A stretch of DNA of 5,244 nucleotides from Acidimicrobiia bacterium. GTDB lineage: Bacteria > Actinomycetota > Acidimicrobiia > IMCC26256 > PALSA-555. Below are positions 1-5,244 of this stretch, piece after piece. Each line of letters starts with the position of its first letter. Position 1 is the first letter of the stretch. A program made the position numbers and the translations under genes. Under the pieces are notes generated by a model that saw nothing but the letters and a program-made list of their open reading frames with translations, was not told the origin of the DNA and did no database searches. The stretch lies in contig JAFMJM010000186.1 of assembly GCA_017853455.1 (NCBI GenBank), positions 1 to 5,244 on the forward strand, in the 5' to 3' direction.

Positions 1-1919
1 CGCACCGCCACCTCGGTCTTGCCGAAGCCGACGTCGCCGCAGACCAGCCGGTCCATCGGGACGGGCTGCTCCATGTCGGCCTTGACCGCCTCGATGGCGG
101 CCAGCTGGTCGGGGGTCTCCTGGTACGGGAACGCGGCCTCGACCTCGTGCTGCCACGGGGTGTCGGCGCCGAAGGCGTGCCCCGGTGTGGCGAGCCGCCG
201 GCGGTACAGGACCACGAGCTCCTGGGCGATCTCGCGGGTGGCGGCCCGGACGCGCGCCTTGGCCTTCTCGAAGTCGGAGCCGCCCATCCGGTTGAGGGTG
301 GGGGCATCGCCACCGGTGTACTTGCGCACGGTGTGCACCTGGTCGGTCGGCACGTAGAGCTTGTCGCCACCCTTGTAGGCGAGCAGCAGGTAGTCGCGTT
401 CGGCGCCGCCGATGGCCCGGGTCACGAGCCCCTCGAACCGCGACACGCCGTGCACCTGGTGGACGACGTGGTCGCCCACCGCCAGGTCCTCGTAGAGGTC
501 GACCGAACGCTGCGCCCCCCGGGGCCGGCGGTGCACCCGGCGCCGTCCGGTGAGGTCGGCCTCGCCGATCAGGGCGACCTTGGCGCCGCCCAGGACGACC
601 CCGCGGTCGAGCGGCGCGACCACCACGCCGATCGCCCCCGGGGCGACGGTGTCGCGTTCGACGTCGACGCCGTCCTCGTGGAGCAGGTCGGCGAGGCGGC
701 GGGCGCTCCCGACGCCGGCGGCGGCGAGGACGACGCGGTACCCGTCGGACCGCAGCTGCGCGAGCCGGTGCCCGATGGAGACGTCGGAGCCCACGACCGG
801 GTCGAAGCCGGTGGCCGACAGCGCGGGGGTCGCCGGCGACTCCGGCGTGGTGAGCAGATGGGTGATCCCGGCCTCGGTCCGGGCGAGGAGCCGGTCGAGC
901 GGCACCGAGAGCCGGGGCGCGCCCTCGGCGTCGGCCCCCCAGGTGGTGGCGAGCGTGGCGGCCAGCGCCGCCTCGTCGTCGATGAGCTCGGCGGCCCGGT
1001 CGCGGATCCGGGCGGGCTCGCAGAGGAGCAGCAGGGCGTCGGCGGGCAGGAGGTCGGCGAGGACGTGCTCCGAGGCGCACAGCCACGGGAGCCACGACTC
1101 CATGCCGTCGAAGGTCAGACCCTGGGCGAGGCGCTCCCACTGCTCGGCGCCCCACGGCTGGTCGGCGACCAGCGCCGCGGCCCGCCCGCGCACCTCGGGG
1201 GTGGGCAGGAGCTCGCGGGTCGGGAACAGCACCACCTCGTCGACGGGATCGGTGGCGCGCTGGTCGGCGACGGAGAACCCCGTGAGGCGGTCGACCTCGT
1301 CGCCCCACAGGTCGATGCGCACGGGGTGGTCACCGATCGACGGGTAGACGTCGACGATCGAGCCCCGTACGGCGATCTCGCCCCGGTGCTCGACCTGGTA
1401 CTCGCGCCGGTAGCCGGCGGCGACGAGACGCTCGACCAGGGCGTCGCGGTCGCAGTGCTCGCCGCGCCGCACGACGACGGGCTCGACGTCCTCGACGTGG
1501 GGTCCGAGCCGTTGCACGAGCGCCCGGACCGGGGCCACGAGCACGTCGGGGGCGGCGCCGGTGCGCAGCCGCCACATGACCCGCAGGCGGTGACCCATCG
1601 TCTCGACCGACGGCGACACCCGCTCGAAGGGCAGGGTCTCCCAGGCCGGGAACTCCTCCACCGTCCCGGCCAGGAGGAACTGGGTGAGGTCGTGGGTGAG
1701 GCGCTCGGCCTCGGTGCGGGTGGGCACCACGACGACCACCGGTCGCCGGGTGGTGGCGCGCACCAGGGCGGCGACGAACAGGGCCCGGGCGGGCTCGGGG
1801 ACGGCGACGACGGGATCGCGCGCGATGACCGCCCGCAGCGCCGGCTCCTCGGTGAGGAGGGGCAGCAGCGGTGCGAGGGGCGGCGCGGGTGCCGCGGCCG
1901 GCGCTCCGGACGGTGGCAT
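1..1919 (-). CDS. mfd: Transcription-repair coupling factor Mfd, N-terminal 639 residues (3' end outside window)
   Basis: Mfd is a cytoplasmic ATP-driven DNA translocase that removes stalled RNA polymerase from a lesion and recruits UvrA for nucleotide excision repair. Seen in the translation: a Pro/Ala-rich start; a UvrB-like module in about the first 300 residues, with WETLPFERVSP from W93 and GEIAVRGSIVDVYP near 178-192; a variable middle; the RNA-polymerase-interacting Tudor-like domain near 472-540 (VGDHVVHQVHGVSRFEG, then DKLYVPTDQVH); a linking helix; and the start of the RecG-like helicase, with TPDQ at 602-605 and Walker A GDVGFGKT at 628-635. The Walker lysine falls at residue 634, the E. 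coli position. The first UvrB-like ATPase fold lacks a Walker lysine (PEPARAL, 41-47), as is usual in Mfd. Helicase motifs II-VI and the C-terminal domain lie beyond base 1. The ATG at 1919 is forced: an in-frame TGA lies at 1940-1938 and no other start codon falls between. It begins 4 bases after the pth stop, with no clear Shine-Dalgarno. Confidence 0.98.
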   Translation of the reverse strand, partial: MPPSGAPAAAPAPPLAPLLPLLTEEPALRAVIARDPVVAVPEPARALFVAALVRATTRRPVVVVVPTRTEAERLTHDLTQFLLAGTVEEFPAWETLPFERVSPSVETMGHRLRVMWRLRTGAAPDVLVAPVRALVQRLGPHVEDVEPVVVRRGEHCDRDALVERLVAAGYRREYQVEHRGEIAVRGSIVDVYPSIGDHPVRIDLWGDEVDRLTGFSVADQRATDPVDEVVLFPTRELLPTPEVRGRAAALVADQPWGAEQWERLAQGLTFDGMESWLPWLCASEHVLADLLPADALLLLCEPARIRDRAAELIDDEAALAATLATTWGADAEGAPRLSVPLDRLLARTEAGITHLLTTPESPATPALSATGFDPVVGSDVSIGHRLAQLRSDGYRVVLAAAGVGSARRLADLLHEDGVDVERDTVAPGAIGVVVAPLDRGVVLGGAKVALIGEADLTGRRRVHRRPRGAQRSVDLYEDLAVGDHVVHQVHGVSRFEGLVTRAIGGAERDYLLLAYKGGDKLYVPTDQVHTVRKYTGGDAPTLNRMGGSDFEKAKARVRAATREIAQELVVLYRRRLATPGHAFGADTPWQHEVEAAFPYQETPDQLAAIEAVKADMEQPVPMDRLVCGDVGFGKTEVAV

Positions 1920-1923
1920 CGGA

Positions 1924-2523
1924 TCAGTTGAACCGGTTCATCGCCACCGCCACGCCGTCGGCGGCGATCACCTCGACCGCGTCGGCGGCGACGGCCAGCG
2001 CGACGTCGATGTCGGTGCGCTCCCGCTTGGAGAACCGGTTGAGCACGTGGTCGACACCCTGCTCCTTGGAGACCGGCTTGCCGACCCCGATGCGGACGCG
2101 CAGGAACGCGTCGGAGTGGAGGTGTGCCTTCACCGAGCGGAGACCGTTGTGCCCGGCGAGCCCACCGCCCTCCTTGACCTTGACGGTCGCGACCGGGAGG
2201 TCGAGCTCGTCGTGGACGATCACGACCTGCTCCACCGTGACGCCGTAGCGCCGGGCCAGGGCCTGCACGGCCGCGCCCGACTCGTTCATGTAGAGGGTCG
2301 GGACGGCCAACGCCACGCGTCGGTCCCCGATGCGCACCTCGTCGGCCAGGGCCCGCTCCTTGCCGCTGCGCAGCTTCGCGCCGTGGCGACGCGCCAGCTC
2401 CTCGACCACCTCGGCGCCCACGTTGTGGCGCGTGCGCGCGTACTCCGCACCCGGATTGCCGAGCCCGACGACCAGCAGGTCGGCGGGTGTGCCCGTGCGC
2501 GGCCGGTCGTCGCGCCGGCGCAC
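1924..2523 (-). CDS. pth: Peptidyl-tRNA hydrolase (bacterial Pth1 family)
   Basis: Pth cleaves the ester bond of peptidyl-tRNAs that drop off the ribosome, freeing tRNA and peptide; it acts as a monomer in the cytoplasm. The 199-residue protein matches the family's usual length of about 190-200 and keeps the known active-site positions: N23 in VVGLGNPGAEY, the catalytic H33 in RTRHNVG, M79-N80 in LYMNESG, D105 in VHDELDLP and N126 in GGGLAGHNGL. The segment FLRVRIGVGKP that normally follows is also present. The GTG start at 2523 is the only start codon between the in-frame rplY stop (TAG, 2529-2527) and the N23 motif. A GGAG at 2533-2530, six bases upstream, supports it. This gives a basic N-terminal extension (MRRRDDRPR) of about 13 residues relative to E. 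coli Pth. The gene sits 3 bases after rplY and 4 before mfd, so it is very likely cotranscribed and translationally coupled with both. Confidence 0.98.
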   Translation of the reverse strand: MRRRDDRPRTGTPADLLVVGLGNPGAEYARTRHNVGAEVVEELARRHGAKLRSGKERALADEVRIGDRRVALAVPTLYMNESGAAVQALARRYGVTVEQVVIVHDELDLPVATVKVKEGGGLAGHNGLRSVKAHLHSDAFLRVRIGVGKPVSKEQGVDHVLNRFSKRERTDIDVALAVAADAVEVIAADGVAVAMNRFN

Positions 2524-2526
2524 CGG

Positions 2527-3141
2527 CTACTCCGCGGCGGCGTCGGCGCCCTCGGCGCCCTCACCCTCGCCGCCCTGGGCCGCCGCCAGACCGCGCGGGA
2601 TGGCGATGGCCGCGAGCAGGGTGTCGGGGTCGAGCCCGCAGGTGACCCCCGCCGGGAGCGTGACCTCGCTCATGCGGAGCTGGTCGCCGAGGTCGAGGTG
2701 GGCGACGTCGACCTCGATGGAGGTCGGGATGGCGTTCGGCTTGGCCTCGACCGTGAGGGTGAAGATCTGCTGGTCGAGCAGCCCGCCGCGCTTGACGCCC
2801 TCGGGGTCACCGGAGAGGACCAGCGACACGTCGGCGGTGATGGCCAGGTCGGCGCTCACCCGCACGAAGTCGACGTGCACGAGGTCGCCGCGCACCGGGT
2901 GCCGCTGCACCTGGCGGACCAGGGTCAGCTCGTCGGCACCGTCGAGGCGCAACGTGATGAGCGTGTTGACGCCCTTCGACAGGATCAGCGACAGTTCGTG
3001 GGAGGGGACCGTCACGGCCGTGGCCTCGGTCCCGAGGCCGTAGACGACCGCCGGCAGCCGGCCGGCGCGGCGGTCACGCCCGGCCGGGCCCGAGCCACGG
3101 GTCGAGCGGGGTTCTGCGATCAAGACGACGTCGTCGGCCAT
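2527..3141 (-). CDS. rplY: 50S ribosomal protein L25, long CTC/TL5-type
   Basis: L25 (bL25, the CTC family) binds 5S rRNA in the central protuberance of the large ribosomal subunit. The 204-residue protein is the two-domain form. The N-terminal 5S-rRNA-binding domain covers about 5-95, with RRAGRLPAVVYG at 24-35, the RQVQRHPVRGD stretch at 76-86 and HVDF at 89-92. The all-beta TL5-type domain covers about 97-187, including GVKRGGLLDQQ and the PNAIPTSIEVDV strand. It ends in a low-complexity acidic Gly/Ala/Glu tail of about 15 residues. It is much longer than E. coli L25 (94 residues) but of usual length for Gram-positives and Thermus. The ATG at 3141 is preceded by GGAAGG nine bases upstream. 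In Bacillus the homologue ctc is under general-stress control; nothing here shows whether that applies. Its TAG stop is in the same frame as pth and three bases from it. Confidence 0.97.
   Translation of the reverse strand: MADDVVLIAEPRSTRGSGPAGRDRRAGRLPAVVYGLGTEATAVTVPSHELSLILSKGVNTLITLRLDGADELTLVRQVQRHPVRGDLVHVDFVRVSADLAITADVSLVLSGDPEGVKRGGLLDQQIFTLTVEAKPNAIPTSIEVDVAHLDLGDQLRMSEVTLPAGVTCGLDPDTLLAAIAIPRGLAAAQGGEGEGAEGADAAAE
2530..2533 (-). promoter_or_regulatory. Shine-Dalgarno site of pth, inside the end of rplY
   Basis: The minus strand reads GGAG, then TAGCCG, then the GTG start. The GG and AG overlap the last rplY codon and the first base of the spacer region just before its TAG. The six-base spacing supports the GTG at 2523 as the true pth start and fits termination-reinitiation coupling with rplY. 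Confidence 0.6.
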
Positions 3142-3150
3142 GGGGCCACA

Positions 3151-3156
3151 CCTTCC
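3151..3156 (-). promoter_or_regulatory. Shine-Dalgarno site of rplY
   Basis: On the minus strand GGAAGG ends nine bases before the ATG at 3141. It is the best ribosome binding site in the spacer and fixes the rplY start. Confidence 0.75.
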
Positions 3157-3176
3157 GGGCTGCGCGCTCTCCGACG

Positions 3177-3210
3177 GGTCCGGAGGGCGACGGAGGAGTC
3201 TACCCGGACC
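3177..3210. repeat. Short inverted repeat in the prs-rplY spacer
   Basis: GGTCCGG at 3177-3183 is matched by CCGGACC at 3204-3210, seven perfect pairs around a 20-base interval that contains the TAGACT hexamer. As RNA it would be a hairpin in the rplY leader; as DNA it could be a dyad operator. The length is short for the base composition. Confidence 0.25.
3198..3203 (-). promoter_or_regulatory. Weak candidate -10 element for rplY
   Basis: TAGACT on the minus strand, 56 bases before the rplY ATG, fits TAnnnT and is one of the few AT-bearing spots in the spacer. No TTGACA-like -35 lies 16-18 bases upstream. This is a candidate only. Confidence 0.2.
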
Positions 3211-3214
3211 GCAC

Positions 3215-3229
3215 GCCCGGACTCCGGGC
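3215..3229 (-). terminator. Possible GC hairpin after prs (no U-tract)
   Basis: The minus strand reads GCCCGG-AGT-CCGGGC: a perfect six-pair all-GC stem with a three-base loop, 28 bases past the prs stop. No T-run follows, so it is not a classical intrinsic terminator. High-GC actinobacteria can use U-less hairpins, but in DNA this GC-rich such a stem can arise by chance. Confidence 0.25.
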
Positions 3230-3256
3230 CGGGCCCGGGACGGGCGGGTGGGCCGG

Positions 3257-4240
3257 TCAGAAGTTGTCGCCGGCGAAGATCTCGCTGACCGAGCCCTCGA
3301 CGAACACCGCCGAGAGGGCCTCGGCCACCACCGGGGCGATGGAGACCACCCGCAGGCCGTCGAACTGCTTCTCGGGCGGGATCGGCAGGGTGTTGGAGAC
3401 GACCACCTCCCGGATCGGGGCGGCCTTCAGGCGCTCCACGGCCGGGCCGGAGAGGACGCCGTGGGTGGCGGCGACCAGGACGTCGACGGCACCCCGCTCC
3501 CGCAGGAGCTCGGCGGCGCTGACGATGGTCCCGGCGGTGTCGATCATGTCGTCGACCAGCACGCACACCCGCCCGGCGACGTCGCCCACCACCTCGAGCG
3601 CCTCGACGGTGTTCTGGGTCCCCTTGGGGCGGCGCTTGTCGACGTAGGCCTGCTCGGCGTCGATGTTGGCCTCGGCGAGGTGGTTGCGGTACCGGCGGGC
3701 GAGCTTGCCGCCGCCGGCGTCGGGCGAGACGACCGTGACCTCACCGGTGACGTTCTCGGCGATGTGACGGGCGAGGAGCGGCACCGCCGTGAGGTGGTCG
3801 ACCGGGAAGTCGAAGAAGCCCTGGATCTGGCCGGTGTGGAGGTCGACGGTCACGACCCGGTCGGCCCCGGCCACCGTGAGGAGGTCGGCCACGAGGCGGG
3901 CGGTGATCGGCTCGCGCCCCTCGGCCTTGCGGTCCTGGCGGGCGTAGGCGTAGAAGGGCACGACCGCGGTGATGCGCTTGGCCGACGCGCGCTTGGCGGC
4001 GTCGATCATGATGAGCTGCTCCATGATGCGGTCGTTGATGGGCTCGCAGTGGCTCTGCATGATGAACGCGTCGGCCCCGCGGATGCTCTCGCCGTAGCGG
4101 CAGTAGATCTCGCCGTTGGAGAACGTGCTGAGGGTGATCCCCCCGAGCTGCTCGCCGAGGCACGCGGCGATCTCCTCGGAGAGCTCGGTGTTGCCGCGTC
4201 CGGCCACGAGCAGCAGCCGCTTGGTCGAGACGTGCTCCAT
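3257..4240 (-). CDS. prs: Ribose-phosphate pyrophosphokinase (PRPP synthetase, class I)
   Basis: Prs transfers pyrophosphate from ATP to ribose 5-phosphate, making PRPP for purine, pyrimidine, NAD, His and Trp synthesis; class I enzymes are cytoplasmic hexamers. The 327-residue protein (usual 310-330) shows TFSNGEIYCRYGESIRG at 39-55, the ATP-binding YARQDRK at 99-105 with REPITARL following, the metal and ribose-5-phosphate region VVTVDLHTGQIQGFFD at 129-144 (H135), SPDAGGGKLARR at 172-183, the flexible catalytic loop with DKRRP at 201-205 (K202 and R204 align with the B. subtilis catalytic K197 and R199), and the PRPP-binding loop VLVDDMIDTAGT at 227-238. Near the C-terminus ATHGVLSGPA resembles the mycobacterial enzyme, against CTHPVLS in many other bacteria. 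The ATG at 4240 is supported by AGGGGAG eleven bases upstream and by normal length. The frame is open far upstream into glmU, but that extension is not protein-like. The gene is 59 bases after glmU. Confidence 0.98.
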   Translation of the reverse strand: MEHVSTKRLLLVAGRGNTELSEEIAACLGEQLGGITLSTFSNGEIYCRYGESIRGADAFIMQSHCEPINDRIMEQLIMIDAAKRASAKRITAVVPFYAYARQDRKAEGREPITARLVADLLTVAGADRVVTVDLHTGQIQGFFDFPVDHLTAVPLLARHIAENVTGEVTVVSPDAGGGKLARRYRNHLAEANIDAEQAYVDKRRPKGTQNTVEALEVVGDVAGRVCVLVDDMIDTAGTIVSAAELLRERGAVDVLVAATHGVLSGPAVERLKAAPIREVVVSNTLPIPPEKQFDGLRVVSIAPVVAEALSAVFVEGSVSEIFAGDNF

Positions 4241-4299
4241 CGTGTGGTGCGCTCCCCTGCTCGCCCGGGCCCGTTCCCCCGGCCCCGTGTCCGACCGTT
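4241..4299 (-). other. Intergenic spacer glmU-prs (59 bases)
   Basis: This is a short GC-rich spacer with the prs Shine-Dalgarno near its end and a GCCCGGGC palindrome at 4263-4270. I see no promoter, no U-tract terminator and no hairpin with a proper loop. Cotranscription of glmU and prs is likely. Confidence 0.6.
4252..4258 (-). promoter_or_regulatory. Shine-Dalgarno site of prs
   Basis: AGGGGAG on the minus strand lies eleven bases before the ATG at 4240. It decides the prs start against the long upstream open frame that runs into glmU. Confidence 0.65.
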
Positions 4300-5244
4300 C
4301 TACCCGACGGAGCCGTCCGACCCGGCACCGTCGCCGTCGTCGGCGTCGTCGCGCGCCGCGACCCAGCCCTCGACCACCGTCGCGGGGACGCCCTTGGCGA
4401 GGGCGCCCGGCGGCACGTCGCGGGTGACCACCGCCCCGGCGGCCGAGTAGGCCCCCTCGCCGATGGTCACCGGGGCGACCAGCACCGAGTTCGACCCCGT
4501 GCGGGCGTTGGCGCCGATGGTCGTGCGGTGCTTGGCCCGGCCGTCGTAGTTGGCCGTGATCGTGCCCGCCCCGACGTTCGCGCCCGGGCCGACCTCGGCG
4601 TCGCCCACGTAGGAGAGGTGGGGCAGCTTGGCCCCCTCGCCCACGTCGGCGTTCTTCGTCTCGACGAAGCTGCCCACCCGGGCGTCGGCGCCGAGGCGGG
4701 TCCCCGGACGCAGGTGGGCGAACGGTCCGACGTGCACGCCGTCGCCGATCTCGGCGTCCCGGACCACGCTCTGCTCGACCACGGCGCCCGCCCCCACGGT
4801 CGCGTCGACGAGACGGCAGTCGGGGCCGATCTCGGCGCCCGGCCCGATGCGGGTCGCGCCCTGGAGGATCGTGCCCGGCCACAGCCGGACGTCCGGGGCG
4901 AGGGTGACGTCGACGTCGACGTAGGTGCGCTCGGGGTCGACCATCGTCACCCCCGACCGCATCCATTCGCGGTTGATCCGGCGGCGCAGCAGCGCCTCGG
5001 CGTCGGCGAGCTGGGCCCGGTCGTTGACCCCGAGCGTCTCGGTCGCGTCCGCCGCCGACACCGCGTGCACGGTGTGCCCCGTGCCGCGCAGCACGTCGAC
5101 GACGTCGGTCAGGTAGTACTCGCCCTGGGCGTTCTGGGGCACCAGACGTCGGAGCGCCGGCGCCAGCAGCGACCGGCGGAAGCAGTAGATCGCCGGGTTG
5201 ACCTCGGTGATCGCCCGCTCGTCGTCGGTGGCGTCGGTCTCCTC
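4300..5244 (-). CDS. glmU: Bifunctional GlmU: GlcNAc-1-P uridyltransferase / GlcN-1-P acetyltransferase (5' end outside window)
   Basis: GlmU acetylates glucosamine 1-phosphate and then couples it to UTP, giving UDP-GlcNAc for peptidoglycan; it is a cytoplasmic trimer. The visible 314 residues begin where E. coli E154 aligns, so about 150 residues are missing, including the N-terminal nucleotide-binding signature. The rest of the uridyltransferase domain shows ATDDERAITEVNPAIY (N16 aligns with N169), NAQGEYYLTD at 38-47 and LGVNDR at 71-76 (N74 aligns with the metal ligand N227). A left-handed beta-helix of hexapeptide repeats follows from about residue 98. Acetyltransferase residues are present: R179 (R333), K197 (K351), catalytic H209 in HLSYVGD (H363), Y212, N223, NYDG at 232-235 and K238 (K392). 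The protein ends in a short acidic Asp/Gly/Ser tail. The TAG stop is at 4302-4300. The codon for Val at 5142 is internal, not the start. The full length would be about 465 residues if the N-terminus is normal. Confidence 0.98.
   Translation of the reverse strand, partial: EETDATDDERAITEVNPAIYCFRRSLLAPALRRLVPQNAQGEYYLTDVVDVLRGTGHTVHAVSAADATETLGVNDRAQLADAEALLRRRINREWMRSGVTMVDPERTYVDVDVTLAPDVRLWPGTILQGATRIGPGAEIGPDCRLVDATVGAGAVVEQSVVRDAEIGDGVHVGPFAHLRPGTRLGADARVGSFVETKNADVGEGAKLPHLSYVGDAEVGPGANVGAGTITANYDGRAKHRTTIGANARTGSNSVLVAPVTIGEGAYSAAGAVVTRDVPPGALAKGVPATVVEGWVAARDDADDGDGAGSDGSVG

Larger units (their letters stand above)
3142..3256 (-). other. Intergenic spacer prs-rplY (115 bases)
   Basis: This is the only non-coding stretch over 100 bases in the window. 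Read on the minus strand it holds a perfect six-pair GC hairpin with a three-base loop (3229-3215), a seven-base inverted repeat (3210-3204 with 3183-3177), a TAGACT hexamer (3203-3198) that fits the loose actinobacterial -10 pattern TAnnnT but lacks a recognisable -35, and the rplY Shine-Dalgarno. I see no small ORF with a family signature and no riboswitch that I recognise. It may hold an internal promoter or partial attenuator, but it could equally be unconstrained GC-rich DNA. Confidence 0.7.

Noticed and set aside
147..1931. A 594-codon open frame on the plus strand, antisense to mfd
   Set aside because: Its codons align exactly with the mfd codons on the other strand, so a stop can occur only where mfd uses TTA, CTA or TCA. 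Those codons are almost absent in this GC-rich genome, which keeps the frame open for free. The protein is low-complexity (Gly, Asp, Arg, Val) with no family motif.
1684..3288. A 534-codon open frame on the plus strand across pth and rplY
   Set aside because: It has the same codon-for-codon alignment with pth and rplY and the same explanation. It spans the TAG/GTG junction because those two genes share a frame. No recognisable domain.
4323..4350. GTC/GCC-rich simple sequence near the end of glmU
   Set aside because: It encodes the Asp-rich GlmU tail. It is codon-composition low complexity, not a repeat element.
3140..4450. A 436-codon open frame on the plus strand, antisense to prs and the end of glmU
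   Set aside because: It is in register with the prs codons, so it is again open because TTA, CTA and TCA are avoided. The product has biased composition and no motif, and prs is unambiguous on the other strand.
4905..4925. Tandem GACGTC-like hexamers
   Set aside because: They encode the alternating Val-Asp of YVDVDV in GlmU with the preferred GTC and GAC codons. Three units in a coding region do not suggest a regulatory array.
4241..4966. A 242-codon in-frame N-terminal extension of prs reaching into glmU
   Set aside because: It is an Arg/Gly-rich shadow of glmU in another frame. Prs has its normal length from the ATG at 4240, which has its own Shine-Dalgarno, so there is no fusion protein.
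1..5244. A hidden defence system, mobile element, CRISPR array, tRNA or small RNA gene
   Set aside because: Nearly every base lies in one of five well-conserved housekeeping genes. There are no spaced repeats, no cloverleaf, no transposase or integrase motifs and no composition shift.

Overview
This window carries a compact run of five housekeeping genes, all on the minus strand. In transcription order (high to low coordinate) they are glmU (5' end outside the window), prs, rplY, pth and mfd (3' end outside the window). Every gene was identified from the translated protein by family motifs and catalytic residues. I see no RNA gene, mobile element, CRISPR array, phage gene or integrated accessory gene. 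I do not believe the window holds an undescribed system.

The DNA is very GC-rich (about 70% or more by eye), with G or C at almost every third codon position and almost no TTA, CTA or TCA codons. This, together with an actinobacterial-looking PRPP synthetase (ATHGVLS motif) and the gene order, suggests a high-GC Actinomycetota. An Acidimicrobiia-like lineage is possible, but that is a guess. The order glmU-prs-rplY(ctc)-pth-mfd is known from Bacillus (gcaD-prs-ctc-spoVC-fin-mfd) and in rearranged form from Mycobacterium. Here there is no fin-like gene between pth and mfd and no lpqT-like gene between prs and rplY.

Region by region: 5244-4300 is the C-terminal two thirds of GlmU (UDP-GlcNAc synthesis). 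A 59-base spacer follows, with a Shine-Dalgarno site, and then prs (4240-3257). Next is a 115-base GC-rich spacer, the only non-coding stretch of any size, with inverted repeats, a weak -10-like hexamer and a good Shine-Dalgarno. Then come rplY (3141-2527), pth (2523-1924, 3 bases after the rplY stop) and mfd (1919 to the window edge, 4 bases after the pth stop).

The genes serve different core processes: cell-wall precursor synthesis (GlmU), PRPP for nucleotides, His and Trp (Prs), 5S rRNA binding in the ribosome (L25), recycling of peptidyl-tRNA (Pth) and transcription-coupled repair (Mfd). The tight rplY-pth-mfd spacing implies one transcript with translational coupling. The 115-base spacer is the likeliest place for extra control between the glmU-prs and rplY-pth-mfd halves.
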